Shown: piece after piece, positions 44,963-53,834 of the stretch
Numbering within the stretch: the stretch's first letter is position 1
How the letters are laid out: every line of letters begins with the position of its first letter
NCBI RefSeq assembly: GCF_003286415.2
Contig: NZ_CP043450.1
Coordinates: forward strand, 930,001 to 994,000
Length of the DNA stretch: 64,000 nt
Direction: 5' to 3'
Origin: Mucilaginibacter rubeus
GTDB lineage: Bacteria; Bacteroidota; Bacteroidia; Sphingobacteriales; Sphingobacteriaceae
Position numbers and translations under genes: made by a program
The notes under the pieces: generated by a model
The model's database searches: none
Told to the model about the DNA's origin: nothing
Seen by the model: only the letters and a program-made list of their open reading frames with translations

Positions 44963-46192
44963 TCAACCTATTAGATGGCGTTTGGTAATTAATTGGATAA
45001 TATCGTCGCTGACTTTATTATCAGTAAGTTTGGCATAATGTTGTGTCTGTTTAATCGATGAATGTCCCAGTATTTTGGAAACTGTTTCTATGGGAACTCC
45101 ATGACTCAATGTAACCGTAGTAGCAAATGTGTGCCTTGCGATATGGAAGGTAAGCGGTTTATCTATATCACAAGTATCAGCTATTTCTTTCAGATAAGAA
45201 TTCATCTTTTGGTTGCTTAAAATAGGCAGGAGTAATCCGCTTACAACACATCTTGGATGCGCTTTATATTTCTCAACGATGGCTAGGGCCTCTGGCATGA
45301 GGGGCATTCTTGTCGAAGCGCCGGTTTTCTGCCGATTTGTAAAGATCCATAGCATTTTATCGATGCCGATATGGAGTTCATCTGTCCGTAATTTTTGGAC
45401 ATCGGCATAAGAGAGACCAGTGTAGCAACTAAAAATGAAAATGTCCCTTACGCTTTGTAATCTTTCGTTTTTAAAATTTTTGGTGGCAATGGCATTTAAT
45501 TCATGCTCGGTTAAAGCGTGCCGCTGAACAGGCTTTTTAGTGAATTTGAAGTTTGCGAAGGGATCAGATGACAGCCATTTGTTTTTAACCGCAATTAAAA
45601 CAATCTTTTTAAAGTTTGACAGATATTTCATGGTTGAGTTATGGTTGCATTTTTGAATGCCCTTCAGCCAGAAATCAAATTCCGCTATCGTTTCATGATT
45701 CAGTTTTCTGATGTCAAGATCTTCAATACCGTATTTCCATTTAAGGAAGCTTCTTGTGTGCTCCAATGTTGTGGCGTATCGCTTGATGGTATTGCTTGCA
45801 AATTCCTTCCCTTCAAGTGCTTTCAATTGTTGGTTATGCTTGTTAAATACTTCAATGATTGTCTTTTTATCTTCATCGGCACCTGTCATATTCTTTTTGA
45901 TGGCCTCCGCTGTTAGTTCTTTATCAGTTTCCATCAGTCGCCGTTTTGCCTGGTAGACCTGCTGTGTAAGCGTATCCAGAAAGGCGTTTAATTCCTTCGT
46001 CGTCTCTTTGCTACCGGTTGACCGTCCAGTCTTTGGACTCCAGGTAGAGGTGTGGCATTTTCTTTTGGTAGATAGCTCACTGGATTTCCCATCAACTGTA
46101 ATTCTCAGGTAGATAGGATAAATACCATTTGGGCTGTTTTTGGGTTTGCGCATAAAGAACATTAACCCGAAGCTTTTTTCCAACATAATCAT
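44963..46192 (-). CDS. Tyrosine recombinase/integrase
   Basis: 409 residues with an arm-binding N-domain (GIYPIYLRITVDGKSSELST), a SAM-like core-binding domain (about 110-215) and a catalytic domain. Catalytic residues seen: Lys289 in RQKTGAS, His350 and Arg353 in HIARH, His377 in LGHSS and Tyr386 in QTQHYAKL. The usual first Arg is replaced by Ser261 (TGLSYADV), as known for the CTnDOT integrase IntDOT. It reads away from tRNA-Leu, 245 bases upstream, so it is probably the integrase of the island. ATG 46192 or 46186 is the start. Confidence 0.92.
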   Translation of the reverse strand: MIMLEKSFGLMFFMRKPKNSPNGIYPIYLRITVDGKSSELSTKRKCHTSTWSPKTGRSTGSKETTKELNAFLDTLTQQVYQAKRRLMETDKELTAEAIKKNMTGADEDKKTIIEVFNKHNQQLKALEGKEFASNTIKRYATTLEHTRSFLKWKYGIEDLDIRKLNHETIAEFDFWLKGIQKCNHNSTMKYLSNFKKIVLIAVKNKWLSSDPFANFKFTKKPVQRHALTEHELNAIATKNFKNERLQSVRDIFIFSCYTGLSYADVQKLRTDELHIGIDKMLWIFTNRQKTGASTRMPLMPEALAIVEKYKAHPRCVVSGLLLPILSNQKMNSYLKEIADTCDIDKPLTFHIARHTFATTVTLSHGVPIETVSKILGHSSIKQTQHYAKLTDNKVSDDIIQLITKRHLIG

Positions 46193-46284
46193 TCAATAAA
46201 AAAGTTAAACAAATGTCGATTTTGATGGCCTTTTTATCAAGATGTTCATGTGTAGAACATGTTGACATACAGTGTGTTGTAAGC

Positions 46285-46340
46285 TTTTCGTTGAACGATT
46301 TTGATTGCTCTTGCGAGTTCAACGAATCGTTCAACGAAAA
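46285..46340. repeat. Perfect 16-bp inverted repeat upstream of the integrase, likely arm sites
   Basis: TTTTCGTTGAACGATT (46285-46300) and its exact complement AATCGTTCAACGAAAA (46325-46340) are 24 bases apart. The nonamer TTCAACGAA occurs three times: 46318-46326, 46330-46338, and inverted at 46287-46295. Position between integrase and tRNA-Leu suggests integrase binding sites or an autoregulatory operator. Confidence 0.6.
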
Positions 46341-46375
46341 CATGCGGTTGAATGAATCTTTTGGAGGGGTTTTAA

Positions 46376-46412
46376 AAGAAAAAACCCCTAAATCATTTGA
46401 TTTAAGGGCTTT
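46376..46412 (-). terminator. Terminator downstream of tRNA-Leu
   Basis: On the minus strand: GCCCTTAAATCA-AA-TGATTTAGGGG followed by a T-rich run. It lies about 25 bases beyond the 3' end of tRNA-Leu. Confidence 0.75.
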
Positions 46413-46436
46413 TGAAGCGATTTTACTCTGCATTTG

Positions 46437-46521
46437 TACTCAGAGCGGGAATCGAACCCGCACTCCGTTTACGGGAACAGGATTTTAAGTCCTGCGTGTC
46501 TACCAGTTCCACCATCTGAGC
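46437..46521 (-). tRNA. tRNA-Leu (anticodon UAA)
   Basis: An 85-nt class II tRNA on the minus strand. The acceptor stem GCTCAGA pairs with TCTGAGT, the D-arm starts TGGTGGAACTGGTAGACACG, the anticodon loop is CTTAAAA (anticodon TAA), a long variable arm (TTCCCGTAAACGGAGT) follows, and the T-loop is GGTTCGATTCC. CCA is not encoded. Its 3' end points to the integrase, as expected of an integration site. Confidence 0.95.
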
Positions 46522-46537
46522 AGGTGTCTAACCTTTT

Positions 46538-46572
46538 AAAAATAAAACCCTTCTTTCAATCAGAAGGGCTTT
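46538..46572 (-). terminator. Terminator between tRNA-Gly and tRNA-Leu
   Basis: On the minus strand the hairpin AGCCCTTCT-GATTGAA-AGAAGGGTT is followed by a T-rich run. It lies just downstream of tRNA-Gly, so the two tRNAs may be separate transcripts. Confidence 0.7.
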
Positions 46573-46573
46573 G

Positions 46574-46646
<73 letters not shown>

Positions 46647-46769
46647 GTTGGTATTTCCTCGTTTGGAGTTGGCTTTCGTTTTACCGTTTGCTTATCTCGT
46701 TTGCGGGAGTGCAAATATAGGCAGAAATGAATAGTCTGCAAGGAAAATTTTCATTTTTTTGAAAATAGT

Positions 46770-47252
46770 TTATAACTCGCTGTCTTTCAAAATATCTAAT
46801 ATCAGCTCGGCCTCAAATCCGCGGCCCATTGCGTACTGCTGGAGTTTGTAGCGGCGCTTTAACTGGTTCTTTTCGGTTAGGGTGGCTGCTTTTTTTTGTA
46901 AAAGATGGGTTAAGGAGGCCAAATAATCGTCAAGGTCAATGTTCAGGAGTGCCTTTTTGATCAATACATCAGGGATCCGTTTAAGTTTAAGCCCTTGTTT
47001 TATTTTAATGCGCCCCCACGCTTTTTGGTTGAATTTACTTTTGGCGTAAATTCTTGCAAAGCGTTCTTCATTCAGAAAGTTACCCTCTATTAACTGACTT
47101 ATGATGTGTTCAACAGCATCAGGCCATAATCCCCACTCGTAAAGTTTATCCCTAACTTCCTGCTGGGCACGTTCCTGGTAGGCACAAAAATGCTCGGCTT
47201 TGGCAAGGGCAACTTTCTCGTCAGTAATTTTAATTGATTTGGGCTGATCCAT
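46770..47252 (-). CDS. recX: RecX family regulatory protein
   Basis: 160 residues, the usual RecX length. Motifs include ALAKAEHFCAYQERAQQEVR, IISQLIEGNFLNEERFARIY, KSKFNQKAWGRIKIKQGLK and the C-terminal KRRYKLQQYAMGRGFEAELI. RecX binds RecA filaments and inhibits RecA; here recA is not adjacent. It is divergent from murF-alr with a 60-base gap and marks the return to core chromosome. Confidence 0.9.
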   Translation of the reverse strand: MDQPKSIKITDEKVALAKAEHFCAYQERAQQEVRDKLYEWGLWPDAVEHIISQLIEGNFLNEERFARIYAKSKFNQKAWGRIKIKQGLKLKRIPDVLIKKALLNIDLDDYLASLTHLLQKKAATLTEKNQLKRRYKLQQYAMGRGFEAELILDILKDSEL

Positions 47253-47312
47253 TTAAAAATCAAAATTCGTTAAAAATTATTCTATTTGTTTTAATATCTC
47301 CAAATTAGCAGC

Positions 47313-49775
47313 ATGCCCAATAACACGTACACGATATCTGCCATAAAAACGATCATCAAAGCCGATGGTAATATAGTTGAGGAATATACTATTAGCGCGC
47401 TTTTTACCGATAGCCGCCGGATCAATAACCCCGCCGAGGGATTGTTTTTTGCCTTGAGCGGGAGGCGTAATGGCCACGAGTTTGTTGCCGAGGCTTATGC
47501 CGGCGGCGTGCGCAATTTTGTGGTGGAGCATGGTCCGGAGTTTAACCTGCCCGGCGCTAACTTTCTGATAGTACCCGATCCGCTTGCTGCACTGCAGGCA
47601 TTGGCCGCGTATCATCGGAGCAGGTTCAAACTGCAGGTTATTGGCATTACAGGTAGTAATGGTAAAACAATAGTTAAGGAATGGCTTTACCAGTTGCTTT
47701 CGGCCGATAAGAATATTGTACGTAATCCTAAAAGTTATAACTCGCAAATTGGCGTGCCCTTATCGGTATGGCAAATCAACGACCGGAACGACCTGGGCAT
47801 TTTTGAAGCGGGTATCTCCACCGTAAATGAAATGGATAAGCTGGAGGCCATCATCAAACCCGAAATAGGGGTGCTTACCCATATGGGCCCTGCACATGAT
47901 GAGGGATTTGAATCGCCAAGGCAGAAACTTTTGGAAAAGTTGGGGTTGTTTAAAAACAGCAAGTTACTTATACATAATTATGATCAGCTGATTGGTTACG
48001 AAAAGGATATCGCGGCCAAAGAAACTTTTACCTGGAGCCGTAAATTCCGCGAGGCTGATCTTTATGTTTTCAGCGAGACGGTGATCTCTAAAAATTATTA
48101 CTTCCGTGGCCGCTACCAGGGTAAGGAGATAGAGTGCCTTGTCCCGTTTACCGATCAGGCATCGGTTGAAAACGCGATTACCTGCTGGGCTACCATGCTG
48201 GCTTTAGGTTACAGTCCGGTAGAGGCCGATAAGCGTATTGAACGCCTTGCTCCGGTAAGCATGCGGTTGGAGTTAAAAAATGGGGTAAACAACTGCTCTG
48301 TTATTGATGACTCCTATAATTCAGATCTGCAGTCGCTTGAAATAGCGCTTAACTTTTTATCGCAGCAAAATCAACATCAAAAAAAGACGCTCATCCTGTC
48401 TGATATTTACCAATCGGGCCTGCAGCAGGATGTATTGTATAAGCAGGTTGGCGAACTGATCAGGGCTAAAAAGATCGACAAGTTTGTGGGGGTTGGTGAA
48501 GCCTTGCTTAGCCACCAGCAATATTTTGATGTAGCCGAGCAGCATTTTTTTGCCGATACCACCACGCTGCTTCAGCAATTAAAAGCGCTTAGTTTTAAAG
48601 AAGAAACCATCCTGATCAAAGGTTCGCGCAGTTTTGAGTTTGAGCAGGTTAGCCGCGCCCTGGCGCAAAAAGCGCACGAAACGGTAATGGAAATTAACCT
48701 GAACTCTTTACTAAACAACCTTAATTTTTATAAATCAAAGCTTAAGCCGGGTGTAAAGGTAATGGCTATGGTAAAGGCTTTTAGTTATGGCAGCGGTACG
48801 TTTGAGGTGGCCAATATGCTGCAATATAATAAGGTTGATTACCTGGCAGTGGCTTATATAGATGAAGGAGTGGCTTTACGCCAGGCAGGTATCATCCTGC
48901 CCATCAAAGTGCTTAACCCCGAAGCATCGGCATTTGATAAGCTTATTGAATATAAGCTTGAACCGGTAATTTACAGTTTCGGTTTGCTGGATGATTTTGT
49001 GGGTTATGCTTCGGCTCAGGGCATTTCGGGTTACCCGGTACACCTTAAAATCGATACGGGCATGCACCGGCTTGGTTTTGAAAACTACGAGATAGAAACC
49101 CTGTGTGATATGCTGGAGGCTAACCGGTACGTAAGGGTGCAGTCGGTATTTTCGCACCTGGCGGCCAGTGAAGCACCGGAGCATGATGAGTTTACCAAGA
49201 AGCAGATTAAGCGATTTGAAAAAGCTTTTAAAGAGATAGAACGTACACTGGGATACAAGGTGATCAAACATATTTGCAATACGGCGGGCATTATCCGCTG
49301 GCCATCGGCACATTATGATATGGTTAGACTTGGGATTGGGTTGTATGGGATTGATTCATCGGTGCCGGCTTCTGACGCCGGTTTGCAGCCAATAGCCAGC
49401 TTAAAGACAAGCGTTGCCCAGGTTAAAAAGATTGGGGCAGGGGAAACCATCAGCTACAGCCGCAGCGGCAGTCTGGCTAAAGATGGTAAAATAGCTACTA
49501 TCCGCATTGGTTATGCCGATGGTTACCTGCGTGCCTTTGGCAAAGGTGTTGGCAAAATGCTGGTAAAAGGTAAGTTAGTACCTACCGTAGGTAATATCAC
49601 CATGGATATGTGCATGCTGGATGTAAGCGGACTGGACGTGAGGGAAGGTGACGAAGTAATCATATTCGATGAGCACCAGCGGATTGAAGAACTTGCCAAG
49701 CAAATAGGTACCATCCCTTATGAAATATTAACCAATATTTCACAAAGGGTAAAAAGAGTGTACTTTTACGAGTAG
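47313..49775 (+). CDS. Bifunctional MurF ligase / alanine racemase
   Basis: 820 residues. The N-terminal half is MurF: ISALFTDSRRINNPAEGLFF, ATP loop GITGSNGKTIVKEW (about residues 111-124) and the ligase C-domain segment VIDDSYNSDLQSLEIAL. From about residue 455 it is alanine racemase: the PLP lysine is K488 in MVKAFSYGSG, with LKIDTGMHRLGF, and the C-domain DGKIATIRIGYADGYLRAFG. It supplies D-Ala from L-Ala and joins D-Ala-D-Ala to the muropeptide precursor in the cytoplasm. This fusion is known in Bacteroidota. Confidence 0.95.
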   Translation: MPNNTYTISAIKTIIKADGNIVEEYTISALFTDSRRINNPAEGLFFALSGRRNGHEFVAEAYAGGVRNFVVEHGPEFNLPGANFLIVPDPLAALQALAAYHRSRFKLQVIGITGSNGKTIVKEWLYQLLSADKNIVRNPKSYNSQIGVPLSVWQINDRNDLGIFEAGISTVNEMDKLEAIIKPEIGVLTHMGPAHDEGFESPRQKLLEKLGLFKNSKLLIHNYDQLIGYEKDIAAKETFTWSRKFREADLYVFSETVISKNYYFRGRYQGKEIECLVPFTDQASVENAITCWATMLALGYSPVEADKRIERLAPVSMRLELKNGVNNCSVIDDSYNSDLQSLEIALNFLSQQNQHQKKTLILSDIYQSGLQQDVLYKQVGELIRAKKIDKFVGVGEALLSHQQYFDVAEQHFFADTTTLLQQLKALSFKEETILIKGSRSFEFEQVSRALAQKAHETVMEINLNSLLNNLNFYKSKLKPGVKVMAMVKAFSYGSGTFEVANMLQYNKVDYLAVAYIDEGVALRQAGIILPIKVLNPEASAFDKLIEYKLEPVIYSFGLLDDFVGYASAQGISGYPVHLKIDTGMHRLGFENYEIETLCDMLEANRYVRVQSVFSHLAASEAPEHDEFTKKQIKRFEKAFKEIERTLGYKVIKHICNTAGIIRWPSAHYDMVRLGIGLYGIDSSVPASDAGLQPIASLKTSVAQVKKIGAGETISYSRSGSLAKDGKIATIRIGYADGYLRAFGKGVGKMLVKGKLVPTVGNITMDMCMLDVSGLDVREGDEVIIFDEHQRIEELAKQIGTIPYEILTNISQRVKRVYFYE

Positions 49776-49790
49776 AAATCTGGGGTTAAA

Positions 49791-50381
49791 ATGAACAAGG
49801 TAGCGCGGGTATTATTCAGGTATTTTGTAAAAGGGATGTTGGTTGTTGTACCGGTAGGAGCGGCTATTTTCCTGATGTACTGGGCTGTGGCCAGTATTGA
49901 TAAAGCCCTTAACCTGAGTGATTTGTTGGTTGATAAAGCCGGAAAGCATGTATATATCCCCGGCCTGGGCATCCTGAATGTGGTTGTAGTGATCATGGTA
50001 ATGGGGGTGCTGGTTACCAACGTAATTACCGAGCCCATTAAAGCCTGGTTCAGACGCTGGTTTGCGCGTTTGCCTATCTTTGCGTTCCTGTATTCCTCAA
50101 TAAAAGATCTCACTGAGGCTTTTGTTGGTGAAGAGAAAAAGTTCAACGAACCGGTACTGGTAGAAGTTAATGAGTTTGGTTTAAAAAAGATAGGTTTCCT
50201 TGTTCAAAAAGATCTGGCAAAGATCGGTTTGCCCGGTGAGGTTGCCGTATATTTCCCATATTCCTATTCGTTTGCCGGCCAGGTGGTTATTATTGCTGCC
50301 GATAAGGTAAAGCCGATGGATAAAAGTGCGGCAGATGTCATGAAGTTTGTGATATCGGGCGGCGTGAGCGGGTTGGATTAA
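49791..50381 (+). CDS. DUF502 family membrane protein
   Basis: 196 residues with two N-terminal transmembrane helices (GMLVVVPVGAAIFLMYWAVA; IPGLGILNVVVVIMVMGVLV). The DUF502 pattern follows: PIKAWFRRWFARLPIFAFLY, SSIKDLTEAFVGEEKKFNEP, VLVEVNEFGLKKIGFLVQKD and VAVYFPYSYSFAGQVVIIAA. The function of the family is unknown; members are inner-membrane proteins. It lies 16 bases after murF-alr, so it is probably co-transcribed. Confidence 0.92.
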   Translation: MNKVARVLFRYFVKGMLVVVPVGAAIFLMYWAVASIDKALNLSDLLVDKAGKHVYIPGLGILNVVVVIMVMGVLVTNVITEPIKAWFRRWFARLPIFAFLYSSIKDLTEAFVGEEKKFNEPVLVEVNEFGLKKIGFLVQKDLAKIGLPGEVAVYFPYSYSFAGQVVIIAADKVKPMDKSAADVMKFVISGGVSGLD

Positions 50382-50388
50382 CTTTTTG

Positions 50389-50505
50389 AGCTCCCCTCTT
50401 GAGAGGGGGCGAGGTTGGCGAGAGCGTAAGCAGGGATGTGTTTATACGATTAGCCGATAAATGCAGATACACACCCCTACACTCCTCTCAAGAGGGGAAT
50501 CGCAC
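50389..50505. repeat. REP-like inverted repeat
   Basis: CTCCCCTCTTGAGAGGGGGC at 50391 and ACTCCTCTCAAGAGGGGAAT at about 50480 form inverted arms around about 65 bases, and each arm is itself palindromic. Such CTCCCCTCT units are common between genes in related genomes. Confidence 0.65.
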
Positions 50506-50562
50506 TTGCCCTTACTTTCTTTCCTGCTTCCTTAAAATTAATAATTATGTTTTGTGTTGGAA

Positions 50563-51819
50563 TTACGGTACCGCTCCCACTTCTTTTGAATCAACCACCC
50601 CGGTTTTCTTAAAACTCCTTATCGCTAAGAAAACCGCTATCAGCATCAAGACCGCTCCCAAAATATAAGGCGCACCCGGAAAATAAGTTGATGTATTACG
50701 ATGGGTAAATAAATGAAATACTGAGCTCATCAATAGTGGCCCTATGATCACCGCCAAACTGCTGATACTGGTTAATGAGCCTTGCAACTCGCCTTGCTCT
50801 TTTGGGGATACCGTACTGGTGATCATGCCCTGTAATGATGGCCCCGAAATGCCGCCGAGGCAGTAGGGTACCATGAACGCGTACATCATCCACCCCTGGT
50901 TGGCAAAAGCTATGAGCGTTAAGCCGATGGTATAAAACAGGAGCCCGGCTACGATATTTTTTTCCTGGCCAAATTTGGGGATGGTGTATCTGATCAATCC
51001 TCCTTGTATAGCTACCAGCACAATGCCAATAAAAAATCCTAAAAAGCCAATGCTTTTAAGGGCCCAGTCGAATTTTTCGGTTACGTAAAACGATAGCACA
51101 TATTCAACCGCTTTTTGCGCTATATATACTAATGAGAACGCTCCTATCAACCCGGTTAAAGATTGATAGCGCGACAGGTTGCGTAATGAGTTTATAGGGT
51201 TAGCCTTTTTCCACTCAAAACGCCTGCGGTTTTTGATATTTAACGATTCGGGCAATACAAAGTATCCATAGGTGGCATTTAGCAAAGCCAGTCCTGCAGC
51301 CAGCATAAACGGGAACCGCACATTCAGCGCGCCCAAAAAGCTTCCGGTACCTATACCAATGATAAACCCAAGTCCTGATGCAGCCCCAACCAGGCCGAAG
51401 TTAGCCGCGCGGTTTTTGCCGGTGCTGATATCTGCGATATAAGCTGTTGCAGTGGTATTACTGGCCCCTGCAAAGCCCGCTATAGCACGACCAATAAACA
51501 ACCATGCAACAGTAGGGGCAAAGGCCATAAAAACATAATCTATTCCAAACCCGACAAGCGAACCTAATAACACTGGTCTGCGCCCATACCTGTCGCTCAG
51601 GTTACCCAATAATGATGAAAACAGGAATTGCATAGACGCATAAGTGAAAGTAAGATAGCCGTTGTACTGCGCGGCGGTACTCACGTCCATATTGCCCAGT
51701 TTTTCGAGCAGCGAAGGCATTACCGGGATAATGATACCTAAACCCAGCACATCAATAAAAAGCGTTACGAAGATAAACCCTAAGGCGGCGGTATGTTTTT
51801 TTTTAGGTTTGGCGCTCAT
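50563..51819 (-). CDS. MFS transporter, TetA-like family
   Basis: 418 residues and about 12 membrane spans. The signature motifs are [20 protein letters not shown] in the first span and the MFS motif A loop [20 protein letters not shown]. Other motifs are GRAIAGFAGASNTTATAYIA and a PEQGELQG-like segment (SPKEQGELQGSLTSISSLAV) in the second half. Members export drugs such as tetracycline, but the substrate cannot be told. A close paralogue is encoded at 52476-53741, with an exonuclease gene between. Confidence 0.88.
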   Translation of the reverse strand: MSAKPKKKHTAALGFIFVTLFIDVLGLGIIIPVMPSLLEKLGNMDVSTAAQYNGYLTFTYASMQFLFSSLLGNLSDRYGRRPVLLGSLVGFGIDYVFMAFAPTVAWLFIGRAIAGFAGASNTTATAYIADISTGKNRAANFGLVGAASGLGFIIGIGTGSFLGALNVRFPFMLAAGLALLNATYGYFVLPESLNIKNRRRFEWKKANPINSLRNLSRYQSLTGLIGAFSLVYIAQKAVEYVLSFYVTEKFDWALKSIGFLGFFIGIVLVAIQGGLIRYTIPKFGQEKNIVAGLLFYTIGLTLIAFANQGWMMYAFMVPYCLGGISGPSLQGMITSTVSPKEQGELQGSLTSISSLAVIIGPLLMSSVFHLFTHRNTSTYFPGAPYILGAVLMLIAVFLAIRSFKKTGVVDSKEVGAVP

Positions 51820-51868
51820 TAATAATGATAAAGGTTTAAGCAGGTCAAAAGTTTTATTATGAGGTATT

Positions 51869-52387
51869 TTACAACTTTATCTTTAACCCGTGTTCATATT
51901 TAAGGATAAGCAGTGCTTCGGCGTTGCCTTTGGCATCATCAACCGGATGATGGGTGTGTGATGTCCGGCGCAGGTGTTTAAAGTTCTGGAACATATCATT
52001 CACCATACCTTTGTACAGGCTGCCCAGGTTTTGCGAGCTGAAGCCAAAAGGATTATTGCCAGTAAAATGATGGAAATACCAGCAAACGAACATCCAGTCA
52101 AAACCATTGTTATCGCTGATAAAATGAGGTTTATCGCGGCAAACGCGTTTTAACCAAGCGGCAAAATCATTCATCACCTTTGCCGGATCATCAAAATTTA
52201 ACGTTTCCTCGCGGGTATGCCCGAATACCGCCAGTGCTTCGGGAATGTAGTTTTCAGAAATAGGCTTTAGCTGCCCGTAAAAAGTTTCTTTGAGGCCGTC
52301 TTGTACCAGCACTGCTCCAAACGAGATCATAGAATAGTCGCCCGGAATTGGGCCATCACTTTCTATATCTACCATAATGTAAGCCAT
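51869..52387 (-). CDS. DEDDh 3'-5' exonuclease-like protein
   Basis: 172 residues. The exonuclease motif I is MVDIESDGPIPGDYSMISFG (Asp7, Glu9), motif II includes NGFDWMFVCWYFHHFTGNNP, and motif III is HHPVDDAKGNAEALL with the His and Asp of the DEDDh type. It resembles RNase T/DnaQ-like exonucleases, so it may process RNA or DNA 3' ends; the substrate is not known. It is in a minus-strand run with the two MFS genes. Confidence 0.85.
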   Translation of the reverse strand: MAYIMVDIESDGPIPGDYSMISFGAVLVQDGLKETFYGQLKPISENYIPEALAVFGHTREETLNFDDPAKVMNDFAAWLKRVCRDKPHFISDNNGFDWMFVCWYFHHFTGNNPFGFSSQNLGSLYKGMVNDMFQNFKHLRRTSHTHHPVDDAKGNAEALLILKYEHGLKIKL

Positions 52388-52475
52388 TGTATTAATTATT
52401 ATAATTTGTATTTGCTTTAAACAAGCATGTTAATTATCTATAATATACAAAAAATAAATCATCAATGCAACGTTA

Positions 52476-53741
52476 TCAATGCAACGTTGCCATGGTATCA
52501 ATATCCTTTGCCGAGGTTTTCTTTACGTTTTTAAAATTGCGTATAGCAAGCAAAGCGCTTATCAGCATCAGTATCGCACCTAAAATAAATGGTGCTCCCG
52601 GTAAAAAGAAAGGTCTTTTATCGTTGGTGAAGTAATAAAACAAGGTAGTCATTACCCAGGGGCCAAAAATAGCGCTCAGGCTCATGAGGCTGGTTAAGCC
52701 GCCTTGCAACTCGCCTTGTTCATTGGCCGGTACCTGGTTAGTCATAATGCCTTGAAGTGCCGGGCCTGCAATGCCGCCAAGCGCGTAAGGTACCATAAAG
52801 GCAAACATCATCCAGCCTTGCGTAGCCATAGCAAACAGGATAAGGCCAACGCTGTACAGCAGCAAACCAACCCAAATGCAACGTTCCATGCCCAGTTTAG
52901 GTAGTATAATGCGCATTAAACCTCCCTGTACAAGGGCTATCATTAGGCCAATAAAGGCCAGGGAATAACCAACGGTATCCTCGCCCCATTTAAATTTTTC
53001 GAAAGTGAAATACGTCCAAACGTTTTGTACGGCTTGTCCGGCAAAATATACCAGGAACAGCGACAGCGCCAGGCCCATTACCGATGGGTATTTTTTTAAT
53101 TGCAATAATGAACCCAGCGGATTTGCCCTTTTTATATCAAAGGGGCGACGATGCGCGTCATCAAGCGATTCGGGCAGGATAAAGAACCCATAAATGGCGT
53201 TTAAAAATGCTAAGCCTGCGGCCGCGAAGAATGGATATTGAACATCCATTTTACCCAATACACCGCCAATGGCCGGACCAATAATAAAACCAAGACCAAA
53301 GGCAACACCAATCATCCCAAAGTTTTGGGCACGTTTTTCGGGCGTACTTACGTCGGCAATGTAGGCCGAGGCTGTTGTAAAGCTGGCGCCGGTAATACCT
53401 GCAATGGCGCGTCCTAAAAATAGCCAGCCTATAGATGGGGCAAAAGCAAGGAACAAATAATCGACACCAAAACCTAACAGCGAGCAAAGTAAAACCGGGC
53501 GGCGGCCATATTTATCGCTCAGGTTACCAATCATTGGCGAAAACAGAAATTGCATCACTGAGTAGGCCAGTGTTAAAAAGCCGGCGTAAAGCGAAGCCTC
53601 ACTTAAACCCGCGTGGATTAGTTTTTCAATGAGCTTGGGTAGTACCGGTATAATGATACCTAAGCCTACTACGTCAATCAGTAAAGTAATAAAAATAAAG
53701 CCTAAAGCCTTCTGTGGTTTATTTTGGGCGGAAGTGTCCAT
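52476..53741 (-). CDS. MFS transporter, TetA-like family (paralogue)
   Basis: 421 residues and 12 predicted spans. It has [60 protein letters not shown] and [20 protein letters not shown], closely matching the gene at 50563-51819. The two probably arose by duplication. Substrate unknown. The start region is divergent from the thioredoxin gene at 53835. Confidence 0.88.
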   Translation of the reverse strand: MDTSAQNKPQKALGFIFITLLIDVVGLGIIIPVLPKLIEKLIHAGLSEASLYAGFLTLAYSVMQFLFSPMIGNLSDKYGRRPVLLCSLLGFGVDYLFLAFAPSIGWLFLGRAIAGITGASFTTASAYIADVSTPEKRAQNFGMIGVAFGLGFIIGPAIGGVLGKMDVQYPFFAAAGLAFLNAIYGFFILPESLDDAHRRPFDIKRANPLGSLLQLKKYPSVMGLALSLFLVYFAGQAVQNVWTYFTFEKFKWGEDTVGYSLAFIGLMIALVQGGLMRIILPKLGMERCIWVGLLLYSVGLILFAMATQGWMMFAFMVPYALGGIAGPALQGIMTNQVPANEQGELQGGLTSLMSLSAIFGPWVMTTLFYYFTNDKRPFFLPGAPFILGAILMLISALLAIRNFKNVKKTSAKDIDTMATLH

Positions 53742-53834
53742 GGTGCAAAGTAAATTATTAAGGTTAATAATTGTTAAAATAATTGTATTTAAAATAATTT
53801 GTCCCTAACTTCAACTATATAATTAGTTAAACCT

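Noticed and set aside
46092-46433. Open frame of 113 residues on the minus strand upstream of and inside the integrase start
   Set aside because: It overlaps the integrase N-terminus in another frame, covers the inverted repeat and terminator, and has no protein-like organisation.
1-46436. Search by eye for a CRISPR array
   Set aside because: No run of regularly spaced near-identical repeats was noticed anywhere in the window, nor any cas-like gene.
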